A program made the position numbers and the translations under genes. A stretch of DNA of 64,000 bases from Zantedeschia hybrid cultivar (taxonomy: Eukaryota > Streptophyta > Magnoliopsida > Alismatales > Araceae), in the NCBI GenBank assembly GCA_030544215.1, contig JARZZO010000014.1:43119734-43183733 (forward strand), read 5' to 3'. Below, piece after piece: positions 21,214-33,783 of this stretch; the first letter of the stretch is position 1, and the number at the start of each line of letters is the position of its first letter. The notes under the pieces are model-generated. The model worked only from the letters and a program-made list of their open reading frames with translations. It was not told the DNA's origin and searched no databases.

Positions 21214-21725
21214 TGAAAATTCTGAATTTGCATCCGTTTGACACATCATGTGTGTTGCATATTTTTTATTTCCAGTTAGCATTTGCATGCTTGCTTGTCA
21301 CATTAATACATTTCCTTTGGTTTGTTTTTTTGCCTTCATTAAATAAAAGCTTTGTCCCTTGACCCTTTTACCAAGGATAGGTTCAAGGTAGTCGGTTACT
21401 CAATGGGCAAAGGCTAAGCCAGAACATATGCATTGACTTGTTTTTTCAAGTTATCTACAGGGCATAGGTACACAAGGAGCTGAACACAACAAAACTACTC
21501 ATTCACAAAAGTTTCATTTAGCATACATAAGAAAATGTCATACACACTGGCTATAGAAGAGTATTATACATGTGTGAAGAAAGAAAAAAGTCCATTTCCA
21601 CAGATCAAGACTCAAAAGTATACCATCAAAAGTTCGGCAGCCTAACAACAAATACAAGGACATCATAATGATCAAACAACATCAAATAATAGACAGACAG
21701 ACATACAACATCAATAGCAACATCC
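21214..21725. other. Spacer between A-rich array and PMD gene
   Basis: About 500 bp with no coding or repeat signal that I can support; it would be the 3' UTR and downstream flank of the antisense PMD gene. Confidence 0.5.
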
Positions 21726-24515
21726 TCAGGGCCGGCTCTCCCCATGGCCCTTGTCAAGCTGGCTCTGCAGCTCGTACATTCGGTTCTCGGGTTGGCGGTG
21801 CAGGCGGTCCCATAGCGCTCGGCTCAATACGGGCAAAAGATACGGCAACACTAGCAGTGAAGACAGTACCGCGGCCTCTCTCGCGGGCTCGCTGCCGGGT
21901 ACGCTGATATCTTTCCTCGATACTGCGCCGCTCATGCTCCTAAGTACCTAGATGCACCCGGAGAGAGTTGTTCTCTGCCGTGATCCTCTCCCGTTCCCGA
22001 TCCCTCTCTTACACAATGACCTCCAGTCGCGTCTGGAGGCGTGTCAACTCGTGAAGGAGGTCGCCATTGGAGAGCCTCGCCAATCTCTCCTCCACCTCTT
22101 GGATCTGGGCTGCCATTGCCTGTGCTTGGGCCGCCGCACTCTTCGTCTGCTCGAGCTCTTCCTCCGCTCTGCGAAGAGCCACCTAAAGCTTGGCAACCTG
22201 TCAATAAAGAAAAGCAGATTCAGTCACAGTTCAAGTTTAAGTGAGGGCATGCATGGAAGAACAAAACGCTAAAAGTCATAAACGTACATGAGAAGCCCGA
22301 TCCTCTTTTGCTTGGGAGGCCCGGAGAATCGCAATGGCCAACTGTTCATGCAAGGAGGTGAGGGCAGCATTAAATGAGGTGCCAGATGTGGAAGCTCCAG
22401 CTGGGATGGTGAGAGGTTGGGCAACCTGTACGTAGGCGACGCGCTGAAACTAAAAGTCACCGTCAGTGGTTAAGCACCAAATAAATTAATAACAAGACAA
22501 AAACATTAACACATAATTAGATAGCATTGAGCATGCATACGAGGATGTCAAGGTCAGCATGGGCTTGATCAAGCTACTGCTCCGCATCCCGGAGGCGAGC
22601 CCGAAGGTCTATGATAATGGCGTCACGTCCATCCTGCATATTTGCATTTAAATTAGATAGTAATAAATGCATATAAAAAGAAATAATAAGATAATAAATG
22701 ATTCAAGAATCATGTCATCATATTACATCTAGAGGCCGGAGCTGCTGAAGATGGGCGGTGTAGTGAACTCGGTACTGTTGGAGGTAGGCTTCACTGCTTT
22801 TGGTATGAGACTCTACTACCACGCCACGCCGATCCCAGTCGGCATGCTGCTCTATGAACTTGACCCGCCAGTTGGCACGGGCCTACTTTCCTCTCATTGT
22901 ACATCCTATCCCCTCTGGGATCTCCTCCTCGACTCACTCTTGGTGGAGGCCCAGGGTCCTCATCGCGAGGCGGAGGTGCAGTAGCTCGATCTAATTCAGG
23001 CAGTGCACCTCCATCTACCTTCTGTACGTTGCACACTCAGCCGTTACCCACGGCTGCCCTTCATCTCCCATGCCCAGATATGGCCTCCAGATGACCTGCA
23101 TTACATTCATTTAGATTAATTGCATGCATAATAATAAATTAAATAAGAAAACTAATAAGCACAATAAAACAAATAAAAGGAACTTACTAGTAGCTCCAGA
23201 TAATCGAGAAACTGACGGCACAGGGTAGTCAGCTAGTTGTGTTGCAGTGTCGTATGAATCGTTTGCCACCACCTGCAGGCCAATGGAAATACGTTTGAGC
23301 ATATCTACCTCGCCCATCCTAGTGGAAAATCGTAATAACTCCAAATCTGCATACAAAGGCATTTAGGTTATATCATATCATTATATCATCATGTCATATC
23401 ATTTTTGATAAAAGAAAAATGAGCATACCTAAAGAAACGGCGCGAAGCCGTTGACGGTGGTCTCACGGTCCGGCGTGACCATAGACAAATCAATGAAGAG
23501 GTGGGCCAAGAGGACCGCTCCCCATGCATACTCTTCTAACCTATCTAGATCCATCAGAATCCCTAGGAAACAACAATGGATCACGTCTCCCTTGGTCCCA
23601 AATAATAACCTACCAAACATAAAAACTAAGAAAATCCTAAGATCCCTATATGCTCTCTCCCTGTCCTCCTCATCCCAGCTAGGCTACGAACATCTCATAG
23701 GACTCACCCACCTTCTGCCGTGGGTCCTCTAGTCCCAATGCATCCATCACCTCCCACCTCACTAGCGTCTTGGACTCTCTCCCAGGAGTGGCTACTGCTA
23801 GCCCTAACAAGCTATCAACCAAATCTCTATAATCAGGGAAAGTGACACCGCTGACTGCACGTTCCTCTACCCTGAGCCCAGTAATCCTCACCACATCCTC
23901 GAGGCTGGGGACCATATGTCCTCAGGGCATCAAAAATGCCCCGCTCTTAGGATCCCATCTCTCCCTCAATACATGGAGGAGTACTATGTCGAGCAAGAAT
24001 GGCTCGATGTCCAGTAGCTCCCCAAATCTCATTTGCCGTAGCCACGCCTTGTGGAAGTCCGGTAACCCCCGATAGGTAGCTATCACTAGATCCCATGAGA
24101 TTCTGGCTCTCATGGTGCCCTGCAATCATTCAAACAAGCATCAATTAGTCATCATGAGGTCAACCAAAATCTATTTTTATAATTATTTTTGACCTTTAAC
24201 TAGCTGATTGGCGTTGGGGGTGGTTGACGCCTTTTGAATGGCGTTGACTGGTCCCGACGCGTTTCAAGCCAGGGTCGGTGGACCCATTTGAGCCCATTTC
24301 TTGGCCTTCCCACCCACCAGAAGCTATAAAAACCCAAGTTTTTCGACACTCACCATGGGATGGCCGGCTTCCTCGGCTGATGCCACTACCTATTCGCCTG
24401 TTGGAGCTACGGGTGGGGTTTCTTCCTCTTCTATGAACGGCGCCGCCGCCGCTTGGGCCGCCGCTTCATCCATCACTTCCGCTTGAACTGGGATCTCGTC
24501 CTCACCCAGTTCCAT
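21726..24515 (-). pseudogene. Antisense multi-exon plant mobile domain (PMD) gene, decayed
   Basis: Minus strand, apparent exons: 24515-24354 (acidic, Ala-rich start MELGEDEIPVQAEVMDE, donor GTGAGT), 24125-23429, 23346-23165 (donor GTAAGT), 23099-22724, about 22640-22540, about 22446-22290 and 22204-21726. Exon 2 begins after TTGCAG and shows PMD hallmarks: HVLRERWDPKSGAFLMP, then MVPSLEDVVRITGL, then a frame-shifted LDRLEEYAWGAVLLAHL. Exon 4 has WRPYLGMGDEGQPWV. The last exons are Glu/Arg/Gln-rich and predict a coiled coil. Inactivated by an in-frame TGA near 23919, a frameshift near 23680, and stops in exons 1, 4, 5 and 7. PMD proteins (MAIN/MAIL1 relatives) act in plant silencing and often occur in transposons. 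Antisense position after gypsy pol suggests a captured extra ORF of G1. Confidence 0.75.
24205..24268. promoter_or_regulatory. Two GGCGTC-N10-GACGCC-type dyads in PMD first intron
   Basis: GGCGTT (24210-24215), 10 bases, GACGCC (24226-24231); and GGCGTT (24240-24245), 10 bases, GACGCG (24256-24261). They are adjacent and share A/T-rich flanks. They lie in the inferred intron between exons 1 and 2. Confidence 0.6.
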
Positions 24516-24900
24516 GACCGAGACAACGACTTTTGACTAGGGTCGCCTTGCTCCATGGATGATGGGAGAGTTAGTGAGAGATCGAGAATGAGGGATTGAG
24601 AGAAAGTGAATTGGAAGGATAAGAGATTGAGATAGAGAATCTGATGGAGAAAGAGAGAACTGGAGAGAGATAGTGAAGAGAGAGAATCGCCTGAGAGAGG
24701 AGAGATGGCAGACCGCCGAGGAGCTTGCTATCGTCACCGGAGAAGAAGGTGAGAGCAAGAGAGAGAATGAGAGTAAGAGAATGAGGAAGAAGGGGGCTCG
24801 GGCTCAGGCCAAGCAATAAGTTAAGTTAAATAGTGTCGGCCATAGAGGATGTGATTCAATGGCATACAAATTAAGGCACGATTTAAAATTTTGAAAATAA
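24516..24900 (-). promoter_or_regulatory. Probable promoter and 5' UTR of the PMD gene
   Basis: On the minus strand, a long CT-rich block (about 24800-24540) precedes the first exon and a TATA-like CTATTTAAC lies near 24826-24834. A dyad array starts about 70 bp further upstream. Start site not determined. Confidence 0.45.
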
Positions 24901-25250
24901 TTGAAAGGCGTCGACCATGGTCGATGTGTTTTAGAAAATTACCGCCTTAGTTAGACAAGACCGTACTATGGAAAATCTTGAAAATCATAAAAGGCGTTGA
25001 CCATGGACGACGTGATTCAGAGAATTAATGTATGGGAAATTGTGGAAAGTGCGGTTGAAATAATGATAGGCGTCGACCATGGCCGACGTGATTCAGAGAA
25101 TTAATACATTGGAAATTAAGGAAAATATGAGAGAGATTGTGAAAGGCGTGAGCATGATCGACGTGATTTAAAGCCATTCGAGGAATAGTTTTAACAGATT
25201 TTGGAAATTGAATTTGGCTAAAAGCCGTCACCTTGAGTGAACGCGATTTG
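24901..25250. repeat. Array of five GGCGTC-N10-GACGTG dyads upstream of PMD gene
   Basis: Copies at about 24901-24934, 24988-25020, 25064-25095, 25139-25172 and 25218-25250, spaced about 75-85 bp. Spacer is 10 bases in four and 9 in the fourth. Three share the spacer core GACCATGG. Right arms mostly read GACGTG with T-rich flank. Confidence 0.7.
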
Positions 25251-25446
25251 GATTAATGCATCCGAAACACTGATTTTTGAGGAAAACAAGCTATTTTGTT
25301 TCAAGAAAATTTTGAAAAATTGCACAATAATAAGAAAGGATCTTCATGACACTAAAGGAAAGATTTTCTATTGAGAATGAAATTTGAAGTACATCAAGCT
25401 TTGGGGGGACGCTGAGAGCTTTCAGCCCGAATTTTTTGAAGTTCTT
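25251..25446. other. Spacer, nothing recognised
   Basis: AT-rich; would be the 3' flank of the second antisense gene. No gene or repeat seen. Confidence 0.4.
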
Positions 25447-25888
25447 TTACATAATTTTTCGAGAGCTCCCTATTTGCCTCATGAGGAAGTTTGACACAGC
25501 GGGTGAAACCAATGATCCACAAAGTCGCAATAAGCTCGTCGCCTCGAAGTCTTCGTTAGTTTCTAAAGCCCGCTTATTCATAGCAGAAAGGCTAGAAATC
25601 TCTGGAAATTCATAGCACAGTATGCTAAGTTGAGGATGACAGCGACGAGGATTATACAAGACGAACTCGATTGCCCTAATCAATCGAGGCTCTATAACTA
25701 CACAACGGCACACCCGAACTGCCTTTTCCTGGAGAGCAAGTTGTGTAGATTTGAAGCAAGTCCTCAACATGATCTTGAGGTAACTGCACCAGTCAGCTCA
25801 AGTCTTGAGGTTTCGTACTAGATTGGTCATGTTGTTGAACTTCACTGCATTGGCTATATGAAAGATAGGACTGCGCTGATATATCTTG
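25447..25888 (-). pseudogene. 3' exon of second antisense gene, split by A2
   Basis: Minus-strand coding-like sequence that continues across A2 from 35197. The clearest stretch is the 107 codons to 25447 (IEPRLIRAIEFVLYNPRRCH..., FEATSLLRLCGSLVSPAVSN). A TGA lies upstream of it. I do not recognise the domain. The downstream boundary is uncertain. Confidence 0.4.
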
Positions 25889-27441
25889 TGTTGTGATTTC
25901 TCGGGTTTCTCTGGATCGCTCACGCAACGGAAAATAAAATATTAAAACAGCGATCCGTTCCCGTTTTGAAAATCAAAAATCGATTATCGGATAATCGAAG
26001 TTCTCACCGTGTGCGGATTCGAATCCGCAACCGTTCGGTTCCGTCGGTGCGACACCACAAGCCACGCAAGTGCCCGACCTCTAGCGAAGTCCATGCGATC
26101 CTCCTCGCGACGGATATCCTCACGTTCCTCGTTCCTCGCAGTCCACGAAACCTCCGCCGGTCGCCGCAATGATCGCCACAATGCGCGGACGATTTCCCGT
26201 CAAACGGGATTCGGAGAAGCGACGGAGCAGATCTGGATCTGTCTGGACACCAGAGAGAGAGAGAAACAGAGGAGGGGCGGCTAGGGTTAGCAACAGCTTG
26301 GCCTGCTCAGCCCGTTCGCTATGTTTTATACTAACCGCGCAGTTTTTCATAAAAACCCCCGGTTTGTATAAAACCCACCTATTTATCCATCGCCTTGAGA
26401 ATCATTTGCGTGTGACCCTCTAGGCCCAAGTACTAGTCCAGTTAATGGCCCAACAAGCCAAGTGACTCCTCACTGGCTTTATTAATCAATTAATAACCCT
26501 TTATTAATTAATTAATCAATCGAATTGATGTCGCACATCCAATTCGACCGGGCCTCCGATCACGTTGGGTGCCAAGCAACACTACGTAACCCGGAAGGTA
26601 TTGGGGTTAAGTAACCCACTCTTGGAACCTTTCCGCCGACAGTTACCGCGTGGATATAATCCTTCATTCGTACAATGCTCTCGAGTCAACTCAGGGCATG
26701 GCATGCTGTCAAACCCTAACCGGTCGACCCACTTGGATTGGATGACGCTGATGAATATCGGAAAACTCCTTTCCCGATATTATCGTCCGCCCTGGCCAGG
26801 GACTTCCGCACATCCTTCCTAGAGCATTCTCTCTCTAAGTACCGAGAGCGAATGATTCCTTATTGACACACAATTCCCTTCGACGGTATTCCGCTGTACC
26901 CAATCCTTGGCGTTTTAGAATCCCGTGCCTAGAGATTCGTAGACCAAGGTCAAAGCACAGAAGTCCACCGACAAGGTGTCCTTGGTGTCTCAGGTCCGAG
27001 GACCATCCACGCAACTGCGACAATAGAATCAAGCTGGTTGACAGTGAGGTACAATACCATCCAGCGATTCAGTCGGATCAGTTCAGTGAACTCATTCTCC
27101 AATGAGCACCTACAGATTCGCCTTAGTGTCTCCACACAAGTGACTTATGAAATCAGTCACCCTCATCATATGAGCAGGAGTAATCTGTACTAGTCTAACC
27201 GGATATCCAATGTCCTTCTCGGATATCCTCCGACTAGGAACGATTGAGAATATGTGTGTTTAAGTGATCAGTCTCATTAGTATGATCTCATCATAATCTG
27301 ATCACTATAGCACATATTCACGGACTTCAGTATGAAACGATAATTAATGTGATTTAAGCATAATGAATATTATGCCATTATATTAAGAAATGAACGAGAC
27401 TTACATAGTCATATTGGCTTGTAGGCCACCTAAAACTAACA
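25889..27441 (-). repeat. A2 3' LTR
   Basis: 1553 bp. Read on the minus strand it starts TGTTAGTTTTAGG and ends AATCACAACA. Retains the ~145 bp segment missing from the 5' LTR. Confidence 0.93.
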
Positions 27442-27455
27442 ATCTCCCACTTGGA

Positions 27456-30400
27456 CTAAAGCCAATCACCCTTATACAATAAGCCTATAGACTCTAGGTG
27501 ACGCTCAAACACAATTTGAGCCAACGGCTTTGTCAGTGGATTTGCTACATTGTCGACGGATGGAACTCTTTCCACTATTACATCTCCTCTGGATAAGATG
27601 AAAGCGCCTCAGAATATCTTTCGATTTCTAATGAGACCACGGCTCTTTCACTTGTGCAATAGTTCCATTGTTGTCGCACAACAGCGGAACATGATCAAGT
27701 ATACAGGGAACTATGTCAAGGTCGGTGATGAACTTCTTCAACCATACTACTTCCGTGAAAGATTCAGCTGCAGTGATGTCCTCAGCTTTACTCGTCGAAT
27801 CTACAGTGGTTACTTGCTTGGAACTCTTCCAGCACACTGCGCCTCCGTTTAAAGTAAATACGAATCCATATGTAGATTTGCTATCATCTGGATCCAACTG
27901 GAAACTCGAGTCAGTAAGGCCTCGCAGTTTCAAGTCACCTCCTCCATTGACAAGAAACATATCCTTAGTTCTTCTCAAGTAATTAAGGATACATTTCACT
28001 GCCTTCCAGTGCTCTTTGCCTAGATCAGCCTAAAATCTGCTCGTAACAGTTAGAGCAAATGCGACATCAGGCCGTGTACATAGCATGGCATACATGATAG
28101 ATCCTATGGCAGAGGCATATGATATTCTATCCATGAATGCCCTCTCATTAGGAGTCTTAGGAGACTGCTCCTTTGAGAGACTAATTCCATGTCTCATCGG
28201 TATGAAACCTCCCTTGGAATTTTCCATGCCAAACCTTTTGACTATGGTATCTATGTACAAGGATTGGGTCATTCCAAGCATCCTCTTTAATCTATCTCTA
28301 TAGATCCGTATTCCCAATACGTGGGATGCTTCTCCCAAATCCTTAATGGAGAAGTTTTTCGACAACCAGATCTTTACTGATGACATCATAGCTACATCAT
28401 TCCCAATGAGTAGTATGTCATCTACGTAAAGAACTAGAAAAGTGACTGCACTCCTACTGGTCTTCTTGTACACACAAGGCTCATCTTCATTCTTAATGAA
28501 GTCATAAGACTTGACAGCTCGTCAAATCTTATGTTCCAGCTCCGGGAAGCCTGCTTCAGTCCATAAATGGACCTCTGAAGCTTGCACACTTTATCTGGAG
28601 ATTCTTTGGATGTGAAACCTTCTGGTTGTATCATATACACCTCTTCCTCAAGGTTACCATTGAGGAAGACAATCTTTACATCCATCTGCCAAATTTCATA
28701 ATCAAAATGTGCAGTAATTTCGAGCAGAACTCTGATCGATTTTATCATGGCAACTGGTGAGAAAGTCTCGTCATAGTCAATTCCTTACCTTTGACGATAT
28801 CCCTTTGTCACCAACCTTGCGTTGTAAGTGTCGATCCGTCCATCAACATCGATCTTTCTCGTAAAGATCCACTTGCAACCGATGGGTACAATACCCTCAG
28901 GCAAGTTCTCCAAGTTCCAAACTTGGTTGGTGTGCATAGACTGGATTTCTGAGTTCATGGCTTCTCGCCATTTCCCGGATTCTGGGCCTTCTATGGCCTC
29001 CTGGTAGGTTTTAGGATCATCATCCTCATTATATTCTACCTTAGACTCACCTTCAGCGATATGTCCCACATATCGTTCGGGTAGTCTAGGTAATCTACCA
29101 GATCTACGAGGCTCATCTGTGTGTACCTGAACAGATTCAGGAATTGATATCTCATCTAATGATAATGTAGCTGTTTGGGGATCTGGAACCTCTTCCAGTA
29201 CTATTTTACTCCCACTGTCCTCCTAGAGAAGGTATTCCTCTTCCAGGAAGACAGCTTTCTTGGCGACAAACACCTTTTGTTCACCATGATGGAAAAAATA
29301 GTATCCAAAGGTTTCCTTTGGATATCCCACAAACCTGCATTTATCAGTTCGTGATTCCAGCTTGTCTGGATCATGCCTCTTTACATGAGTAAGACAACCC
29401 CAGACTTTAACATATTTAAATTCTGGTTTCCTACCTTTCCATATCTCATATGGAGTAGAGGCCACAGACTTGCTGGCTACTCTGTTCAGTAGGTATGCAG
29501 CTGACTCTAGAGCATACCCCCAAAGGGACACTGGTAATTCCCGAAAAGCTCATCATGGATCGCGCCATGTCCAACAAGGTGCGATTCCTCCTTTCTGATA
29601 CACCATTCATCTGTGGTGTATATGGAGGTGTCAGCTGAAAAAGGATACCATTATCCTTTAAGAATTGTCTGAAATTAGTATTCAAGTATTCTCCTCCTCG
29701 ATCTGATCGAAGAGCTTTAATACTCTTTCCTAACTGCTTCTCTACCTCATTCTTGAACTCCTTGAACTTCTCGAACCCTTCCGACTTGTACTTCATTAAG
29801 TACACATAGCCGAATCTTGAGAAGTCGTCGGTGAACGTGATGAAGTATGAGAAGCCACCTTTGGCTTGAGTGGAAATGGGACCACATACATCCGAATGTA
29901 TTAGTTCCAAAATGTCCTTGGCACGTTCTCCATGTCCAGTAAATGGAGATCTTGCCATCTTTCCCATAAGGCAGGATTCACATGTTGCAAATGATTCATA
30001 ATCGAATGTTGTTATGTAACCATGCTTGTGCAACTTTTGCAACCTGCTTTCGCCAATGTGCCCAAGTCTACAATGCCACATGTAGGCTTGGTTCACACAA
30101 TTGTTACTCTTCGTAAGAGCATTATCAATTTGAAGATTGTAATAAGAAACATCTAAGAGATATAGACCGTTGACTAAAGATGCTGAAGCTATTGATTTAT
30201 TACCATAATAAATCGAACAACTTCTATTTTCAATAGTCAACGTATATCCTATCTTGTCCAAACAAGACACTGATATGATGTTCTTTATTATGTTAGGAAC
30301 ATAATAACAATCTTCTAATAGTAAGGCGTCTCCTGAGGAAGCCTGAGGTTTGCTGTCCCAACAGCAATCGCCGCAACTTTTGCGCCGTTTCCTAGCCTCA

Positions 30401-30863
30401 ATTCCACCTCGCCTTGTCTCAGCTTGCGCTTACTTGTCAGCATATGCACATCATGGCAGATATGAGAAGCACATCCGGTATCTAATACCCAAGATGTGGA
30501 ATCTCTTACTGACAAGTTGATATCTATCATATAGATATCTGAAGCTTTAGACAGCTTCACCTTTCTATGAGCTTTATCGTTAAGGAACTCCTTGCAGTTC
30601 CTCTTTTAGTGACCATACTGCTTATAGTAGAAGCAGTCACCCTTTACTACTCTTTTGCCTTTGTCCTTCGATCTTTTATCGTTAGCTATCATCTCTGCTT
30701 CAGGGGCATCTAATGCTGATTCAGCAGGAGGATCAGCTCCAAGGACAAAGTCAATGTGCTCAGATCTGAAGACATTCTTCAGGTTTCTGAACCAATCCGA
30801 GTAGTACAGGCTAGTCAAATGTTTGGCATCAAGTATGCCATGGAGTGGGTTATTCGATGACAT
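27456..30863 (-). pseudogene. A2 gag-pol polyprotein, decayed
   Basis: Starts MSSNNPLHGILDAK. Gag is truncated at the same junction as in A1 (EAEMIANDKRSKDK) and leads directly to the knuckle, where one Cys is Tyr (CFYYKQYGH) followed by a stop. Protease SWVLDTGCASH is intact. Integrase HHCC (WHCRLGHIGE, CESC) and HSDVCGP, SDRGGEY, NGVSERRN are present. RT reaches YVDDILLIGND and RNase H shows TDSSF, ending GDWL then TAG at 27458-27456. Three single-base indels (near 30325, 29545 and 28510) and stops from CAA/CAG codons break the frame. It cannot make a full polyprotein. Confidence 0.9.
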
Positions 30864-33766
30864 AATTCCCTATAGGAGATGTGTAATATCCTTTTTAGCA
30901 GATATTCAATTATTAAAGATAAAACAAGATATGGACTTTTGTTCAAGTTTTAACTCCCACTAATTTTCGTCGGACTGTATAACCTTCAAGTACATAGAAC
31001 GAGAGACGTCGACTGTCTCCTAGTGGGGATTAGAATCTCCAAGCATCACAGCATGACCTCGGGTAAACACATAGTATCATACTGTTATCTCAAAACAATC
31101 ATCTCATGATAATTGCAACTCCTTGCAATATCCGATCGTACTTCGGCTCCCAAGTTTAATGGTCCCTCGTAAACATAGTTGACCACTATCCCCGGTCTAA
31201 GCATTACCATCAATACGTGACAGAGTAGAGTAGAAATATAGTTCCCGGGTAAACACGTGGATAACTATATCGTTTCTATACTCTTATCGAAAGGCATCTA
31301 ATGCCATGATCAACAGTCCTCTCAACAGACGATGGCAAACCTCAGGTAAACACATAGTATCTGCCATCACTGAATTAAGTTCTATTAATCATATTGATGG
31401 AGAGCCACGCGGTGCATTCTCAATGACTCGCGCTACGGCTTAGAATTTGTTATGAAGGTTTTATTTATTTAGTTTGGTCTCATCCTAGGTGATAGTATAT
31501 AAATATATCATATATATTTACTAAATACTATACCTGCTTTGATTCATAATCAAAAGAAAAACAATGCATCACATACATGTCTAATGTGGTCATGGATAGC
31601 ACAGTAGGTTTGACTGGAGCCAACAATCAAACGCACATACAATCTAACACAACAATTATATTAGATAACATGCAAACACATAGGCAAGAGATCTCTATCT
31701 TTTCGCCTTCCTGGTTGCAGCTGTGGATCGTCCTCGCTCTTTCCTCGGTTGCCTCGATCAGATTACACTAATTCTAGAATTACATGTAATTAGAAGAGAG
31801 CCTTATGGCGAGTACAAGAGAGAGGGAGGTAGAAATACATCGGAGAATGAGAGAGGGAGAGATTCGCAGATCTCTATTTATTAACAATTTAATAAACATC
31901 CATCATTCATCCACGATCCACACAAACACATCATTCATCACATGAATAATTAAATAACTGCATATCCATGACCACGGTGTGTTTTAAACATCCACACAAG
32001 ATATAACGCATCACATAGCTAAAATAAAAGAGTTTTCAAAATAAATAAGTTTTGGCTTTCAGAAAGCTGGGATCCAATCAAAATTGATATTTGAATTTCG
32101 AAAACACTTTTAATTAACTTAACATGCAATCAAATCAAATTTAAAAGCATCAAAAACACACATCACATGTGCACACAATCCAAATTAATAATTCCATATT
32201 ATTCCATGCTAATTAAAACAATTGTAATAATCTAACATTTAGATTAAACCCCATTAATAATCTAACAATTAGACTATTAAAGACTAATCTAACTCTTAGA
32301 TTAATCTAATAAAGTCAATTAATAATTTAACACTTAAATTAATAATCAACTATAATTAATTATTAACTACTAATCTAACATTTAGATCAGTCAATTAATA
32401 TTAATTATTAATTTAACTCTTAAACCAATAATTAACACTAACTATTTAATAACAAACTAATATAACTCTTAGATTAGTTAATTAAAGTTATCATTAATTT
32501 AACTATTAAATTAATGACTAACAATAATTAATTAAAAACTACTAATTTAACAATTAAATTAGTCATTAGAATTAATTATTAATTTAACTGTTAAATTAAT
32601 AACTAACTCTAAATAATTAACAATTAGATATGTTAATAACTAATAATCTAACAATTAGATTAATAATTATTAACCACTAATTTTAACTCATAAAATTAGA
32701 CTACTTAAGTTAATTATTAAATTAACACTTAAGTTAATAATTAACCCTTATTGTTAAAAACTAATTGTTAATCAAATAATGATTCAAAATCATTAATAAA
32801 AGCCCAATCAAATAAAATTAAATAATAATTTAAATTTTCAAAACATTTTTGAATTCAAATTAAACTCCAATTTTATTTTAATTGGGATGATGGGATTTTG
32901 GGGTTTAATTATAATAAGGGGCTAAATAATTGGGAGAAAGTTTAATAGAGGAATAGGGTTCAGAAGGCTCAGCCCTTCAGCTGAGCCATGGTCTGAACAT
33001 GCTCCGAACCAGGCAGCACTGAGCCAGACCCGGTCCGGCTCGCCATGCAACCCGGCCCCTTCCTCCCCAAACAGGAGAGCCCCGAAACCCTAAACCCACG
33101 GCTGTTGCAAGTTCTTCAAGGCGGCGGGGGCTTGCAGTGCGCCGTCCGACGGCCGGCTCCGACTTCACCCAGCCCCGCCGATGACTCCCCCGACGCTGGC
33201 GATGCCCCCAACGCCGGTAGGCCCGCCGGAGAACCCCAAAAGAAGGAGCTCGAACCCGAGCCCGAAATCCAAACCTGGAAAGTTGCAGGTTGTACATGGG
33301 CGGGTAGGGCATGCAGCGCCGCCGCCTCTCAGACTGGCGACCCCCCCCCCTTTCCGGCGCCGGCAGGCTCCCCATCGCCGGCATGCAGGCCGGAGAAGCC
33401 CTCAAAGGAGTTGGCCCAACTCTCTTATCCTTTGGAATTTTTCTAGTTCAAAACTGAAATCTAAAGAGAGGATTGTGCTCCTCCATCTCCCTCTCCGGTG
33501 CCGACGGTGAACGGGAGATCCCTCGTCATACCAGGATTCCCAATCACTACCCCATCACATGGGAATACCGGATCGTAGCCTCCAACAACCTCGTTTTTCA
33601 TCACATGAAGAACACGAAAATGACCCAAATAAAATTTCGAAAATTGCAGTAATAAAATAATTAAATTATTTTCTGTTCATCGTATGAACATGGACCTTGC
33701 AATTAACGGAATTCGTGCATGGAAAAAATTAAATCGGAGACAAAAACGGGACGAGAAACAGTGAAA
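30864..33766 (-). other. A2 untranslated leader
   Basis: No gene. Minus-strand order matches A1: GC-rich island (about 33480-32945), AT dyad array (about 32790-32180; for example 32303-32285), pyrimidine block (about 31880-31800) and the pre-gag hairpin pair (31020-30975), the second of which is degraded. A CTCCTATAG acceptor-like site precedes the gag ATG. Confidence 0.75.
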
Positions 33767-33782
33767 CCTGGCTCTAATACCA
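33767..33782 (-). other. A2 primer binding site
   Basis: On the minus strand TGGTATTAGAGCCAGG, the initiator tRNA-Met PBS with one C to T change, one base from the LTR. Confidence 0.9.
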
Positions 33783-33783
33783 C

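Noticed and set aside
24901..25250. CRISPR-like array (regular repeats and unique spacers)
   Set aside because: Repeats are imperfect dyads, intervals are AT-rich and similar, and the context is plant retrotransposons.
32977..33446. Overlapping frames on both strands of the A2 GC island
   Set aside because: Low-complexity composition; not conserved as frames in A1 or A3.
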